NCBI RefSeq assembly: GCF_001939045.1
Contig: NZ_MKIM01000029.1
Coordinates: forward strand, 343 to 64,342
DNA length: 64,000 nucleotides
Direction of reading: 5' to 3'
From: Rhizobium oryziradicis
GTDB taxonomy: Bacteria > Pseudomonadota > Alphaproteobacteria > Rhizobiales > Rhizobiaceae
The notes beneath the pieces are model-generated. The model saw only the letters and a list, made by a program, of their open reading frames with translations. It was not told the DNA's origin and searched no databases. A program made the translations under genes and the position numbers. How positions within the stretch are numbered: position 1 is the first letter of the stretch; the number at the start of each line of letters is the position of its first letter. Below, piece after piece: positions 35,289-43,401 of the stretch.

Positions 35289-36131
35289 ATGAGCTATTTA
35301 ACCGAGGAAACATCCGTTGATGTCGTCAATGGGCGCATGGGGGAGGAAACATCGCCGCGCCTGCGCCAGATTATGTCATCGCTCGTCAGCCATTTACATG
35401 ACTTTATCCGTGACGTCGAATTGACGGAAGCAGAATGGGAAGTCGCCATCGATTTTCTGACCCGGACCGGGCAAATCTGTTCTGGCAACCGGCAGGAATT
35501 CATTCTTCTCTCCGACACGCTTGGCGTCTCCATGCTGGTGGATGCCATCAACAACCGGGCACCAACCGGTGCCACCGAAACCACCGTTTTTGGCCCCTTC
35601 CATGTTGACGGTGCCCCGGAGCGGGAGATGGGAGCCAATATCAGCCTTGATGGCAAGGGCGAGATTTGCCTCTACCAAGGCCGGGTGCTGGATCTGGACG
35701 GCAATCCCATCAAAGACGCACTGATTGATGTCTGGTCCGACAATGAAGACGGCTTCTACGATGTGCAGCAGCCCGGAATTCAGCCGCCTTTCAACAACCG
35801 CGGCGCTTTTCGAACCGGCGCTGATGGCCGCTATGCCTTCCGTGGCATCAAGCCGGTCTCCTACCCCATCCCCGATGATGGTCCGGTGGGCAAAATGCTG
35901 GCAGCGCTTGGCCGCCACCCTTGGCGGCCCGCCCATATGCATTTCATGGTCACGGCCCCCGGCTATCGCCGCGTCATCACCCATATTTTCGCAGCGGGAG
36001 ACCAATATCTCGTTTCTGATGCCGTGTTTGGGGTCAAACAATCGCTGATCGTTTCGTTTGAGCCAGCAGATGGCGTCAACGAAGCATGGCATGCCGATTA
36101 TGATTTTGTGCTGTGTCCAGCGCAACCGTGA
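35289..36131 (+). CDS. hydroxyquinol 1,2-dioxygenase (intradiol)
   Basis: A 280-residue intradiol dioxygenase. The Fe(III) ligands expected for the family are present: Tyr157 (GFYDVQQ), Tyr192 (SYPIPDDGP), His216 and His218 (RPAHMHF). The helical N-terminal dimer domain (about 20-95) is followed by TVFGPFHVDGAPEREMG. The strings GFYDVQQPG, YPIPDDGPVG and GPFHV(D/E)GAP are typical of hydroxyquinol rather than catechol enzymes, which read GNYSYFD and YGCPPDGP there. It opens 1,2,4-trihydroxybenzene to maleylacetate (via its enol form), feeding the maleylacetate reductase encoded just upstream. GGGAGGATG precedes the start. Confidence 0.9.
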   Translation: MSYLTEETSVDVVNGRMGEETSPRLRQIMSSLVSHLHDFIRDVELTEAEWEVAIDFLTRTGQICSGNRQEFILLSDTLGVSMLVDAINNRAPTGATETTVFGPFHVDGAPEREMGANISLDGKGEICLYQGRVLDLDGNPIKDALIDVWSDNEDGFYDVQQPGIQPPFNNRGAFRTGADGRYAFRGIKPVSYPIPDDGPVGKMLAALGRHPWRPAHMHFMVTAPGYRRVITHIFAAGDQYLVSDAVFGVKQSLIVSFEPADGVNEAWHADYDFVLCPAQP

Positions 36132-36223
36132 ACAACAAAGCCAAACGCCAGCACCGAGCATCATGAGGTGCTCCGATCATCACCAAAACCAACAATAAAA
36201 ATTAAGCTCCAAAGGGACATAAA

Positions 36224-37732
36224 ATGCACATTGCTCAACCTGATCTGGCCGTTGATACCATTGCGGCCTCCGTCTCCGAATTTTTAAAAGCGCCTTTGGC
36301 ACTGATTGACGGCAAGTCCGTGACCGCGCAATCGGGCGAAACCTATCCTGTTTACAATCCTGCCACCGGCGAAGTGCTGGCACATCTGCCCGCCTGCAAT
36401 GCGGCGGATGTGGATCTGGCCGTGCGCGCTGCACAGGCTGCCTTTGAGGGTCCGTGGTCAAAGCTTCTTCCGGCGCAGCGGCAGGGCATATTGCTCAAAC
36501 TGGCCGATTTGATTGAGGCCAATGGCGAGGAACTGGCACAGTTGGAAACGCTGAACCAAGGCAAATCCATCATGCTGTCGCGGCTGATCGAGGTTCAGTC
36601 TTCTGCCGAATATTTCCGCTATATGGCGGGCTGGGCCACCAAGATTGAAGGCTCGACGCTGGATGTGTCCATCGCCATTCCACCCGGCATGAAATATCAG
36701 GCCTTTACCCGCAAGGAAGCCGTTGGCGTTGTGGCCGCCGTAACGCCGTGGAACTTCCCGCTCAATATGGCAGTCTGGAAGCTTGCGCCAGCATTGGCCG
36801 CTGGCTGCACCGTGGTTTTGAAACCGGCAGAAGAAACGCCGCTCACCTCCATTCGTCTGGCCCAGCTTTGCCTTGAAGCTGGTATTCCTGAAGGGGTTGT
36901 CAATGTCGTCACCGGCATGGGTGAGGCTGTGGGCGCACCGCTGGTTGCCCATCCCGGCGTTGCCAAAATCACCTTCACCGGCTCAACCGAGACCGGCAAG
37001 CTGATTGGCATTCAGGCCATGCGCGACATGAAGCGCGTCACGCTTGAGCTGGGCGGCAAAGCCCCGATGGTGATGTTTGATGATATGGATCTTGAGCTTT
37101 TGGGGGCGGCTGCCGGCATTGGTGCCTTCTTCAACACCGGACAAACCTGCTGCGCAGGCACCCGTATTTATGTGCAAAAAGGCATTTACGAAAAGGTTCT
37201 CGAGGTTGTAACCGGCATTACCCGCAGCCTTGCCATTGGCTCTGGCCTTGATCCGCGCAACCAGATCAATCCGGTTGTCTCGGCGCGCCATCAGGCCCAT
37301 GTCAAAGCCTGCATCGCCCGTGGCATTGAGCAGGGCGCAACCCCGCTGATTGGCGCGCAAGCACCGGAGAAAGGCTATTATGTCTCACCTGAGCTTTTCA
37401 CCGATGTGCGTCAGGATATGGCGCTGATGCAGGATGAAATCTTCGGCCCGGTGGTGACAATCACACCGTTCAGCGATCCGGACGAGGCCATCCGCCTTGC
37501 CAACGACACCAAATTTGGCCTGAGCGCGTCGCTTTGGACCAATGATTTGAACAAGGTTATGCGCTACGTGCCAAAGCTTCAGGCCGGGACGGTCTGGGTC
37601 AACAGCCACAACATTCCCGACCAGAACATGCCCTTTGGCGGCATGAAACAATCGGGCATTGGCCGCGAGCATGGCAGCGGTGCCCTCGACAATTATCTTG
37701 AAACCAAGTCGGTGTGCGTCGCTTACCGCTAA
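36224..37732 (+). CDS. aldehyde dehydrogenase (phenylacetaldehyde/indoleacetaldehyde-type candidate)
   Basis: A 502-residue NAD(P)-dependent aldehyde dehydrogenase with all signature elements: cofactor site TPWNFPLNMAVWKLAPALAAG, GSTETGKLIG, catalytic Glu in LELGGKAP, catalytic Cys in FFNTGQTCCAGTR and EIFGPVV near the end. AAAGGGAC lies before the start. It follows the hydroxyquinol dioxygenase gene by 92 bases and precedes a GMC oxidoreductase. In context it should oxidise an aromatic acetaldehyde, from amine or alcohol oxidation, to the acetate that enters the Iac pathway. Substrate is inference. Confidence 0.9.
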   Translation: MHIAQPDLAVDTIAASVSEFLKAPLALIDGKSVTAQSGETYPVYNPATGEVLAHLPACNAADVDLAVRAAQAAFEGPWSKLLPAQRQGILLKLADLIEANGEELAQLETLNQGKSIMLSRLIEVQSSAEYFRYMAGWATKIEGSTLDVSIAIPPGMKYQAFTRKEAVGVVAAVTPWNFPLNMAVWKLAPALAAGCTVVLKPAEETPLTSIRLAQLCLEAGIPEGVVNVVTGMGEAVGAPLVAHPGVAKITFTGSTETGKLIGIQAMRDMKRVTLELGGKAPMVMFDDMDLELLGAAAGIGAFFNTGQTCCAGTRIYVQKGIYEKVLEVVTGITRSLAIGSGLDPRNQINPVVSARHQAHVKACIARGIEQGATPLIGAQAPEKGYYVSPELFTDVRQDMALMQDEIFGPVVTITPFSDPDEAIRLANDTKFGLSASLWTNDLNKVMRYVPKLQAGTVWVNSHNIPDQNMPFGGMKQSGIGREHGSGALDNYLETKSVCVAYR

Positions 37733-37934
37733 CCATTGATAAGCAGGCGGGCGCAAATGTCCGACCTGCCTTTGTCCACGCTCCATCGTGAATTTGCTCC
37801 AACGCTCCGGCCTTCCACCGCCGGGGCGCGTGGTGCTTGTGCTTTTCTACCAAGGTCAAAGTCTAACAAACAGAAGCCTTCCCTCGGCCTCCTCCCGGAC
37901 ACGAGGGACAAGGACTTCAAAAAGGGGAACAAGA

Positions 37935-39500
37935 ATGACAAAGATTGCCGCATTTCCCATCATCAATGTCTCAGGAGACGAATTTGATTACATCGTATGC
38001 GGTGCAGGTGCCGCAGGCTGTGCCCTTGCGGCGCGGCTGAGTGCAGACCCCAATGTCAGCGTTTTGCTGATCGAGGGTGGCCACGGCGATACGCCAGACA
38101 TGGTCTCAACCCCCTTGCGCACCATTGAAATCTGGAATTCGGATTACGACTGGGGCTATTCAACTGTCCCGCAAAAGCACTGCCACAATCGCCAGATCTA
38201 TTGGCCGCGCGGCAAGGTGATGGGTGGCTCTTCCTCCATGAATGGCATGATTTACGTGCGCGGCCATGCCATGGATTATGACATGTGGGCGCATCTGGGC
38301 AATCATGGTTGGGATTGGGCCAGTGTGCTTCCCTATTTCAAGCAAGTGGAAGATTTTGACAGGGGTGCCGACGCCTATCACGGCGTGGGCGGGCCAATGC
38401 ATGTCACCACCGATTACAAGGCGCATCCGCTCATGGACGCCTTGATTGATGCCGCCGTGCAGGCGGGCATTCCCTTTAATCCGGATTATAATGGCGCATC
38501 GCTGGATGGCATCAGCCGCATTCAGTTCAACATTTCCAAGGGCAAGCGGGTATCCACCGCCGCAGGCTTTCTGGAACCGGTGCGCGGACGCTCTAATCTC
38601 ACGGTGGCACCATCAACGCGGGTGGAAAAGCTGATCATTGAAAAAGGCCGCGTCACCGGCGTACACTGCGTGCGCGGTGCGGAGCGATTTGATGTGGGTG
38701 TTCGCTTTGAGGCGGTGCTTTCGGCTGGTACGCTGGAAAGCCCGCGCATCTTGATGCTCTCCGGCATTGGCCCGAAAGCCCATCTGGCAGAATTTGACAT
38801 TGAAACAAAGGTCGATCTTGCCGGCGTTGGGCAAAACCTGCACGACCACACATTCCTGCCAATGGTGTTCGAAGCCCGCGCGGATTATCCCTTCCCTGAT
38901 GATCCATCCCTGCCGCCTATGCAGGTACATATGTTCTTGAAATCTCATCCAGATATCGCTGTGGCCGATATTCAGCCGCTGTTCTTTTCCGTACCCGCCT
39001 ACGCGCCGGGGCAAAGCGGGCCAATGAATGCATTCACCCTTCATGCCGGGGGCATTCGGCCAACCTCGCGCGGTGAACTCAAGCTGACGGGCACCGATGT
39101 CAATGATCCCTTGCATCTCGATCCCAATCTGCTGGCAACCGATTATGACGTGAAAACGCTGATCACATCCATGCGCCAGATCCGCGAGATAGCGGCGCAA
39201 CCGGCGCTGAAAGATTGGGTCAAGGGAGAGGTCTATCCTGGTCCAAAGCGCAATAACGACGAGAGCCTGGCCGATTATGCCCGATCAGCTGTCGGCAGTT
39301 ATCACCATCAGGTCGGCACCTGTGCCATGGGTGTGACGGCCCAATCGGTGGTTGATCCGCAATTGCGGGTCTATGGCGTGAAAGGCTTGCGGGTTGCCGA
39401 TGCCTCCATCATGCCTTTCGTGCCATCGGGCAATACCGCTGCACCCTCGGTGATGATTGGCACAAAGGCTGGCGACATGATGGCCGCCGCCCATAACTAA
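37935..39500 (+). CDS. GMC-family FAD oxidoreductase (alcohol/choline-dehydrogenase-like)
   Basis: A 521-residue GMC flavoprotein. Start at 37935 (MTKIAAFPIINVSG) follows AAAGGGGAAC; a longer frame to 37788 is not needed. FAD motif YIVCGAGAAGCALAARLS (about 19-36), GMC signature 1 (WPRGKVMGGSSSMNGMIYVRG), signature 2 (SAGTLESPRILMLSGIGP) and the C-terminal catalytic His in GSYHHQVGTCAMG are present. It would oxidise a primary alcohol to the aldehyde handled by the dehydrogenase 200 bases upstream, for instance an indole-3-ethanol type compound. Followed by a bidirectional hairpin. Confidence 0.9.
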   Translation: MTKIAAFPIINVSGDEFDYIVCGAGAAGCALAARLSADPNVSVLLIEGGHGDTPDMVSTPLRTIEIWNSDYDWGYSTVPQKHCHNRQIYWPRGKVMGGSSSMNGMIYVRGHAMDYDMWAHLGNHGWDWASVLPYFKQVEDFDRGADAYHGVGGPMHVTTDYKAHPLMDALIDAAVQAGIPFNPDYNGASLDGISRIQFNISKGKRVSTAAGFLEPVRGRSNLTVAPSTRVEKLIIEKGRVTGVHCVRGAERFDVGVRFEAVLSAGTLESPRILMLSGIGPKAHLAEFDIETKVDLAGVGQNLHDHTFLPMVFEARADYPFPDDPSLPPMQVHMFLKSHPDIAVADIQPLFFSVPAYAPGQSGPMNAFTLHAGGIRPTSRGELKLTGTDVNDPLHLDPNLLATDYDVKTLITSMRQIREIAAQPALKDWVKGEVYPGPKRNNDESLADYARSAVGSYHHQVGTCAMGVTAQSVVDPQLRVYGVKGLRVADASIMPFVPSGNTAAPSVMIGTKAGDMMAAAHN

Positions 39501-39509
39501 CCAAAAATT

Positions 39510-39541
39510 GCGTTGCTGCATGATGTCCTATGCAGCAACGC
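39510..39541. terminator. bidirectional terminator between GMC gene and iacI
   Basis: GCGTTGCTGCAT (39510-39521) and ATGCAGCAACGC (39530-39541) form a perfect 12-base-pair stem with an 8-base loop. On the minus strand it is followed by AATTTTTGG, on the plus strand by TTGTACTTT. It separates two convergent transcripts. Confidence 0.8.
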
Positions 39542-39571
39542 TTGTACTTTGAAAAACGCGTGGCGTTATCG

Positions 39572-40138
39572 TTAGGGCTGCATCAGCATCGATTTTGATG
39601 GATAATCCGACGCCCATGTGGCTGGCAGCGGTGCAACAAAGACATTTTCGGTGCGCGTGCGGGTGATTTTCCACACACCATCAGGTTCTTTGCGGAAGGT
39701 GTTGTTGAGGCGCGACGAGCGCAAAAGCGCCTTGCCATCTGAAAACAACCAGGGCTGCATATGCACCCATTGGCCGTCAGCAGTAGTTCCATTCTCATGG
39801 ATGTGGATTTGCTCGGATGTCAGGTAGTGACAATTCAAGATCAGCGCCGGATCTTTCTTACCACCCCAGAAGCCTTCAAAATGGCGACGAATGGCGGCCG
39901 CACCATCGGCCTTGCCGAATTGATTGGTGTAATATTCGCCAACGCCTTCCCACACGGCATCCTCGGTGTAAAGTTCCATGATGCGGTCGATGCGCTGGGC
40001 ATCGTCCTCAACACCATATTCCGGGTTGGGCGTATCGCACAAAAACATATACCGGGCCTGAATGCGGCGAATGTCGGCTTCTGCTTCAAGGACTTCTATA
40101 CGATGAATCAAGCTCGCAAGGTCGGTTTGGCTGGTCAT
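39572..40138 (-). CDS. iacI: SnoaL/NTF2-like protein, IacI-type
   Basis: A 188-residue protein with an NTF2/SnoaL-like cone fold (about 10-160: IEVLEAEADIRRIQARYMFLCDT, then MELYTEDAVWEGVG). AGGGAAC seven bases before the ATG at 40138 fixes the start. It is divergent from the iacH-iacG operon by 531 bases. IacI in characterised iac clusters is a small protein of this fold without fully settled function that assists conversion of oxidised indole-acetate intermediates. The symbol is assigned from fold plus cluster membership; direct sequence comparison is needed to be certain. Confidence 0.75.
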   Translation of the reverse strand: MTSQTDLASLIHRIEVLEAEADIRRIQARYMFLCDTPNPEYGVEDDAQRIDRIMELYTEDAVWEGVGEYYTNQFGKADGAAAIRRHFEGFWGGKKDPALILNCHYLTSEQIHIHENGTTADGQWVHMQPWLFSDGKALLRSSRLNNTFRKEPDGVWKITRTRTENVFVAPLPATWASDYPSKSMLMQP

Positions 40139-40591
40139 GAAAAGTTCCCTGTTTAAATGTGTTCTCTTGCTGTGGTGAAGGCCCATGCGCTGCAGAGCGT
40201 GTGCTCAAACAAGGGCGGCGTGGTGATAAGATGCCGGGGTGGCCTACACGAAGCCTAATACAGGTTCGGCACCGGTCAAGCGGTAATATTCACGCAATCA
40301 GGCGTCATTCTGTCTAAATGCCCGTAAGTGCCTGTTACCAAGCGCAATCACACTCTTTGCTGTGGGTCAGAAACTGTTTTTCAGATTCCGCAACAGTATT
40401 ACATGAATATTCATGTTATCGTCCCATCACCAAAATCAAGCATCTCCGTCAGGCCAGCAACGCCCAACCGGTGCCAAAATTTGAACTTTGTCAGTCTCTT
40501 GCGCCCGGCCCGCAGCACACGCGGGGCGGCCAATCTGCGTTTAAATGTCTGAAATAACGAAATAAAATTAAAAATCTTCACTGTTTTCCAA
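40139..40591. other. long divergent intergenic region between iacI and iacH
   Basis: About 530 bases in total lie between the divergent iacI and iacH starts. No gene with domain support was found; short frames at 40318-40557 are unlikely. The right end (40560-40633) is strikingly AT-rich and holds the iacH promoter. The left part presumably holds the iacI promoter, but I see no clear -35/-10 pair. Confidence 0.5.
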
Positions 40592-40622
40592 TTGACAAGC
40601 TGCAATTTTACGGTAATTTTAC
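40592..40622 (+). promoter_or_regulatory. iacH operon promoter with tandem regulator repeats
   Basis: A perfect -35 box TTGACA (40592-40597), 16-base spacer and TAATTT (40614-40619) form a promoter 50 bases before the iacH start. Overlapping the -10 is a tandem repeat with one-helical-turn spacing: AATTTTACGGT (40604-40614) and AATTTTACTGC (40615-40625). Its core TTTACGGTAATTTT recurs upstream of the permease operon and the ring-cleavage operon. Direct repeats at 11-base spacing suit an AraC-type regulator. Confidence 0.65.
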
Positions 40623-40669
40623 TGCAATAAAAGGGAACCGGCCATAAGGCTGATAAACAATGGTGCATC

Positions 40670-41830
40670 ATGAGCATTCCAGCAGAAAGCCATCTGGCGT
40701 TCATCGCCACATTTACGCTTGGTGATCCGCAAGGTCCTTGCGTGGCTGTCAAAGACTGTATCGACATTGCCAGCATGGTGACCCGCTGCGGCTGCGAAGC
40801 GCTGAACACTGCGCCGCCTGCCATCGCCAATGCCCCGGTGATTGATCACATGCTGGAATCCGGCTGCCAGATCATTGGCAAAACGCGGATGCACGAGCTG
40901 GCCTATGGCATGACCGGCATCAATGTTTTTGAGGGAACACCAATCAACCCGAACTGGCCCGACCGTATCCCCGGTGGCTCCTCCTCCGGCTCGGCTGTGG
41001 CCGCCGCTGCTGGAGTGGTGGATTTTGCCATCGGTACAGACACCGGTGGCTCGGTTCGCCAACCTGCCATCTGTTGCGGGGTTATTGGTTTCAAGCCAAG
41101 TTTTGGACGGGTTGATCGCACAGGTGCCCAACCTGCTCAAAGCTCGCTCGACAGCATTGGCCCCTTCGCCCGGACAATGTCGATGATCGAGCGGGCCATG
41201 GTAGCGATTGATCCGACATTTCAGATTGAGCATCTGGATCATGCGCCCCGCATTGCCCGGCTCACCATTGACGACAAGATTGATCCACGCATGGCTGAAG
41301 CCGCAATGGCGGTGCGGGCAGGGGACGGCAGTGTGATTGACACTGTCGAGCTGGATTTGCTCGACGACGCCTTTTGCGCAGGCATGACCATTATTGCCCG
41401 CGAAACGCTTCTGGCCAATGCACACCTGCTTGATGCTGGTGCCCCCTTGGGTGAGGATGTGCGCAAACGCCTTGAAGGGGCCCGCGCTGTCACAGATGCG
41501 GAGATGACTGCCGCTGAACATATCAGGCAGCGTTTTATCGCCCAGGTTGATGCCATTCTCGAAAACCATGACGTTCTTTTGACACCCGCCATGCCGATTG
41601 TGCCGCCATTGCTCTCAGAGGCGCGCGATCCGTCCAAGGTTCTGACGCTGACCCGCTATTTGCGTCCATTCAATCTTTCCGGCCATCCGGCCATCGTTTT
41701 GCCCACTAAGACGGCAGACGGCCTGCCTTCAGGCGTCCAGCTTGTTGCCCGCAAAGGGCAGGACGCCCGTCTTTGCGCCGTTGCCCGCTGGCTCATTGAA
41801 ACAAATCTGATTTTTCAGACGGAGGAATAA
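40670..41830 (+). CDS. iacH: amidase-signature hydrolase, IacH-type
   Basis: A 386-residue amidase-signature enzyme. The Ser-cisSer-Lys triad is visible: Lys in VAVKDCIDI (about residue 24), Ser in GGSSSGSAVAAAAG and in IGTDTGGSVRQPA (about 105-130). It is first in the iac operon, five bases before iacA. In the in vitro characterised pathway IacH hydrolyses the lactam ring of the dioxindole-acetate intermediate made by IacA and IacE. A ribosome site is hard to see, so initial translation may be modest. Confidence 0.85.
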   Translation: MSIPAESHLAFIATFTLGDPQGPCVAVKDCIDIASMVTRCGCEALNTAPPAIANAPVIDHMLESGCQIIGKTRMHELAYGMTGINVFEGTPINPNWPDRIPGGSSSGSAVAAAAGVVDFAIGTDTGGSVRQPAICCGVIGFKPSFGRVDRTGAQPAQSSLDSIGPFARTMSMIERAMVAIDPTFQIEHLDHAPRIARLTIDDKIDPRMAEAAMAVRAGDGSVIDTVELDLLDDAFCAGMTIIARETLLANAHLLDAGAPLGEDVRKRLEGARAVTDAEMTAAEHIRQRFIAQVDAILENHDVLLTPAMPIVPPLLSEARDPSKVLTLTRYLRPFNLSGHPAIVLPTKTADGLPSGVQLVARKGQDARLCAVARWLIETNLIFQTEE

Positions 41831-41834
41831 CACC

Positions 41835-42974
41835 ATGAATTCCCATAACCCGCCTGCACCGGGGGCCGCTCTTGAGGCCCTGAAGACTGAAATCGTCCAA
41901 AGACGAGAGGAATTTCAGGCCCTGCGTCATATTCCGCTCGATATCGTGCGGAAATTTCAAGACATCGGCATTTATCGCGCTTTTGTACCAACCCGCTTTG
42001 GTGGCGACAATATTTCGCCGCAGGCTTTCTGTCGGCTGATTGAAGAAATCTCGATGGCCGATGCCTCGGCCGGTTGGGTTGCAAGTTTCGGCGTTTCGGC
42101 CACTTATCTTGCATCTTTGCCACCCGAAACCTATGCCAAAATCTATGGTGCTGATCCCAACACCGTGTTTTCCGGCGCAATGTTTCCGCCATGGCCTGCC
42201 CGCACCACGCCTCAAGGCTTTGAAGTCAGCGGCCGCTGGCCATGGGGCTCGGGCGTCATGGGCGCATCGATTGTGGGTGCCGGTATTAAAGTTGAGGGTG
42301 AGAACAATCCTCTGCCGCGCACTGCCGTTATGCCGCGTGATAAAATCACCGTTGACGAAACCTGGGATACCATGGGTCTGCGGGCAACCGGCAGCCACGA
42401 TATTGTTGCCGACAAGGTGATTGTGCCGGAAGAATGGACCTTCATTCGCGGTGGCAAGCCGCAGCAGGATGATACCATCTTCCGCTATCCCGCCATGGCG
42501 CTGGCAGCGCAGGTGCTGGCTGTTGTGGCCCTTGGCACAGCGCGGTCCGCGCTTGATTGGGTGCGCAACAATGCCATCAGCCGCGCCTCGGTCACCGGTG
42601 CACCAAGCCCGGCCGCGCGTGCCTATATCCAGATTGATTATGCCAAGGCTGAAGGTGTGCTGATGGGGGCAAGATCTGCCTTCTACGACGCCATCGAACA
42701 TGGCTGGGAGCAGATGCAAACCAAGGGCGAGGTTGATCGCCCGACCATGATCCGGCTGCGCCATGCCGCCTCCAAAGCCGCGCAAGATGGCGCTGAAGCC
42801 GCTCGCCTTGCCTTTGTGATGGGTGGCTCGGAAGCCATGGCCACCGGCCATCCGCTTGGGCGTGCGATGATTGATGCAGCCTGCGTTGCCCAGCACGCCT
42901 TTATCAATTCCGGCTCCTGGCAGGCCGCCGGAGCCGCGCTTTTTGAGCAGCCGACACCGGCTGGTTATCCATGA
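41835..42974 (+). CDS. iacA: IacA-type flavin-dependent monooxygenase (acyl-CoA-dehydrogenase fold)
   Basis: A 379-residue group-D-like flavin monooxygenase with acyl-CoA dehydrogenase fold: N-terminal helical domain (about 25-110), middle beta domain (GRWPWGSGVMGASIVGAG, TWDTMGLRATGSHDIV) and C-terminal four-helix domain (about 215-370). It lacks the catalytic Glu context of acyl-CoA dehydrogenases. GGAGGAATAACACC precedes the start. IacA oxidises the indole ring of indole-3-acetate in the first step, using reduced flavin supplied by IacG, encoded at the end of the same operon. In this window it is inferred to accept a hydroxylated indole-acetate. Confidence 0.87.
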   Translation: MNSHNPPAPGAALEALKTEIVQRREEFQALRHIPLDIVRKFQDIGIYRAFVPTRFGGDNISPQAFCRLIEEISMADASAGWVASFGVSATYLASLPPETYAKIYGADPNTVFSGAMFPPWPARTTPQGFEVSGRWPWGSGVMGASIVGAGIKVEGENNPLPRTAVMPRDKITVDETWDTMGLRATGSHDIVADKVIVPEEWTFIRGGKPQQDDTIFRYPAMALAAQVLAVVALGTARSALDWVRNNAISRASVTGAPSPAARAYIQIDYAKAEGVLMGARSAFYDAIEHGWEQMQTKGEVDRPTMIRLRHAASKAAQDGAEAARLAFVMGGSEAMATGHPLGRAMIDAACVAQHAFINSGSWQAAGAALFEQPTPAGYP

Positions 42975-42995
42975 TTGTTGTAACTTGAGGATTTT

Positions 42996-43361
42996 ATGAT
43001 GACAGAACCGACACCCATCCGCACGCTTCTGTGCCTGGCCGTGCAGCCCGCGTTTTTCGATCTTCCGTTCAACAAGATCGGTCCGGTCTGGAAGGGTACG
43101 CAGGAATTCATGAGCGGGGTTGCCAAGCTTGACGGCGTCACTGTTTTGGGAACGCTGGATGACGACCAGACGCAAGTGGGCACCTCACCCTCCTTTCCCT
43201 GGACCTGGTATATGATGTGCGATTTCCCAGACCGCCAGTCTGTGATTGCCGCCTGCAATCTGCTGCGCACCATTGTGGTCGATGAGGATGACCACCGGCT
43301 TTGGAAATATATGCGCGTTGAAGCCCGCATGGGCCGAGCGCTGACCATTCCAGACCTATGA
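42996..43361 (+). CDS. iacB: IacB-type small protein of indole-acetate degradation
   Basis: A 121-residue soluble protein without a recognised catalytic domain; the ferredoxin-like pattern suggests a small Dabb/EthD-like or antibiotic-monooxygenase-like fold (WTWYMMCDFPDRQSVIAACNLLRTI). GAGG lies before ATGATG at 42996. Its place between iacA and iacC is the same as in described iac clusters, where IacB is a small auxiliary protein of unclear role. Assigned mainly by position and size. Confidence 0.75.
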   Translation: MMTEPTPIRTLLCLAVQPAFFDLPFNKIGPVWKGTQEFMSGVAKLDGVTVLGTLDDDQTQVGTSPSFPWTWYMMCDFPDRQSVIAACNLLRTIVVDEDDHRLWKYMRVEARMGRALTIPDL

Positions 43362-43401
43362 ATTTGCGCCAGACCTATCAATTTTGCGAGAGGAACAACC
43401 A

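Noticed and set aside
35289..36131. Catechol 1,2-dioxygenase (CatA)
   Set aside because: GFYDVQQPG, YPIPDDGP and adjacent maleylacetate reductase point to hydroxyquinol; no muconate cycloisomerase or muconolactone isomerase is present.
41793..43175. 460-residue minus-strand open frame opposite iacA/iacB
   Set aside because: Lies entirely antisense to well-supported iac genes with operon spacing; composition is typical of an antisense shadow.
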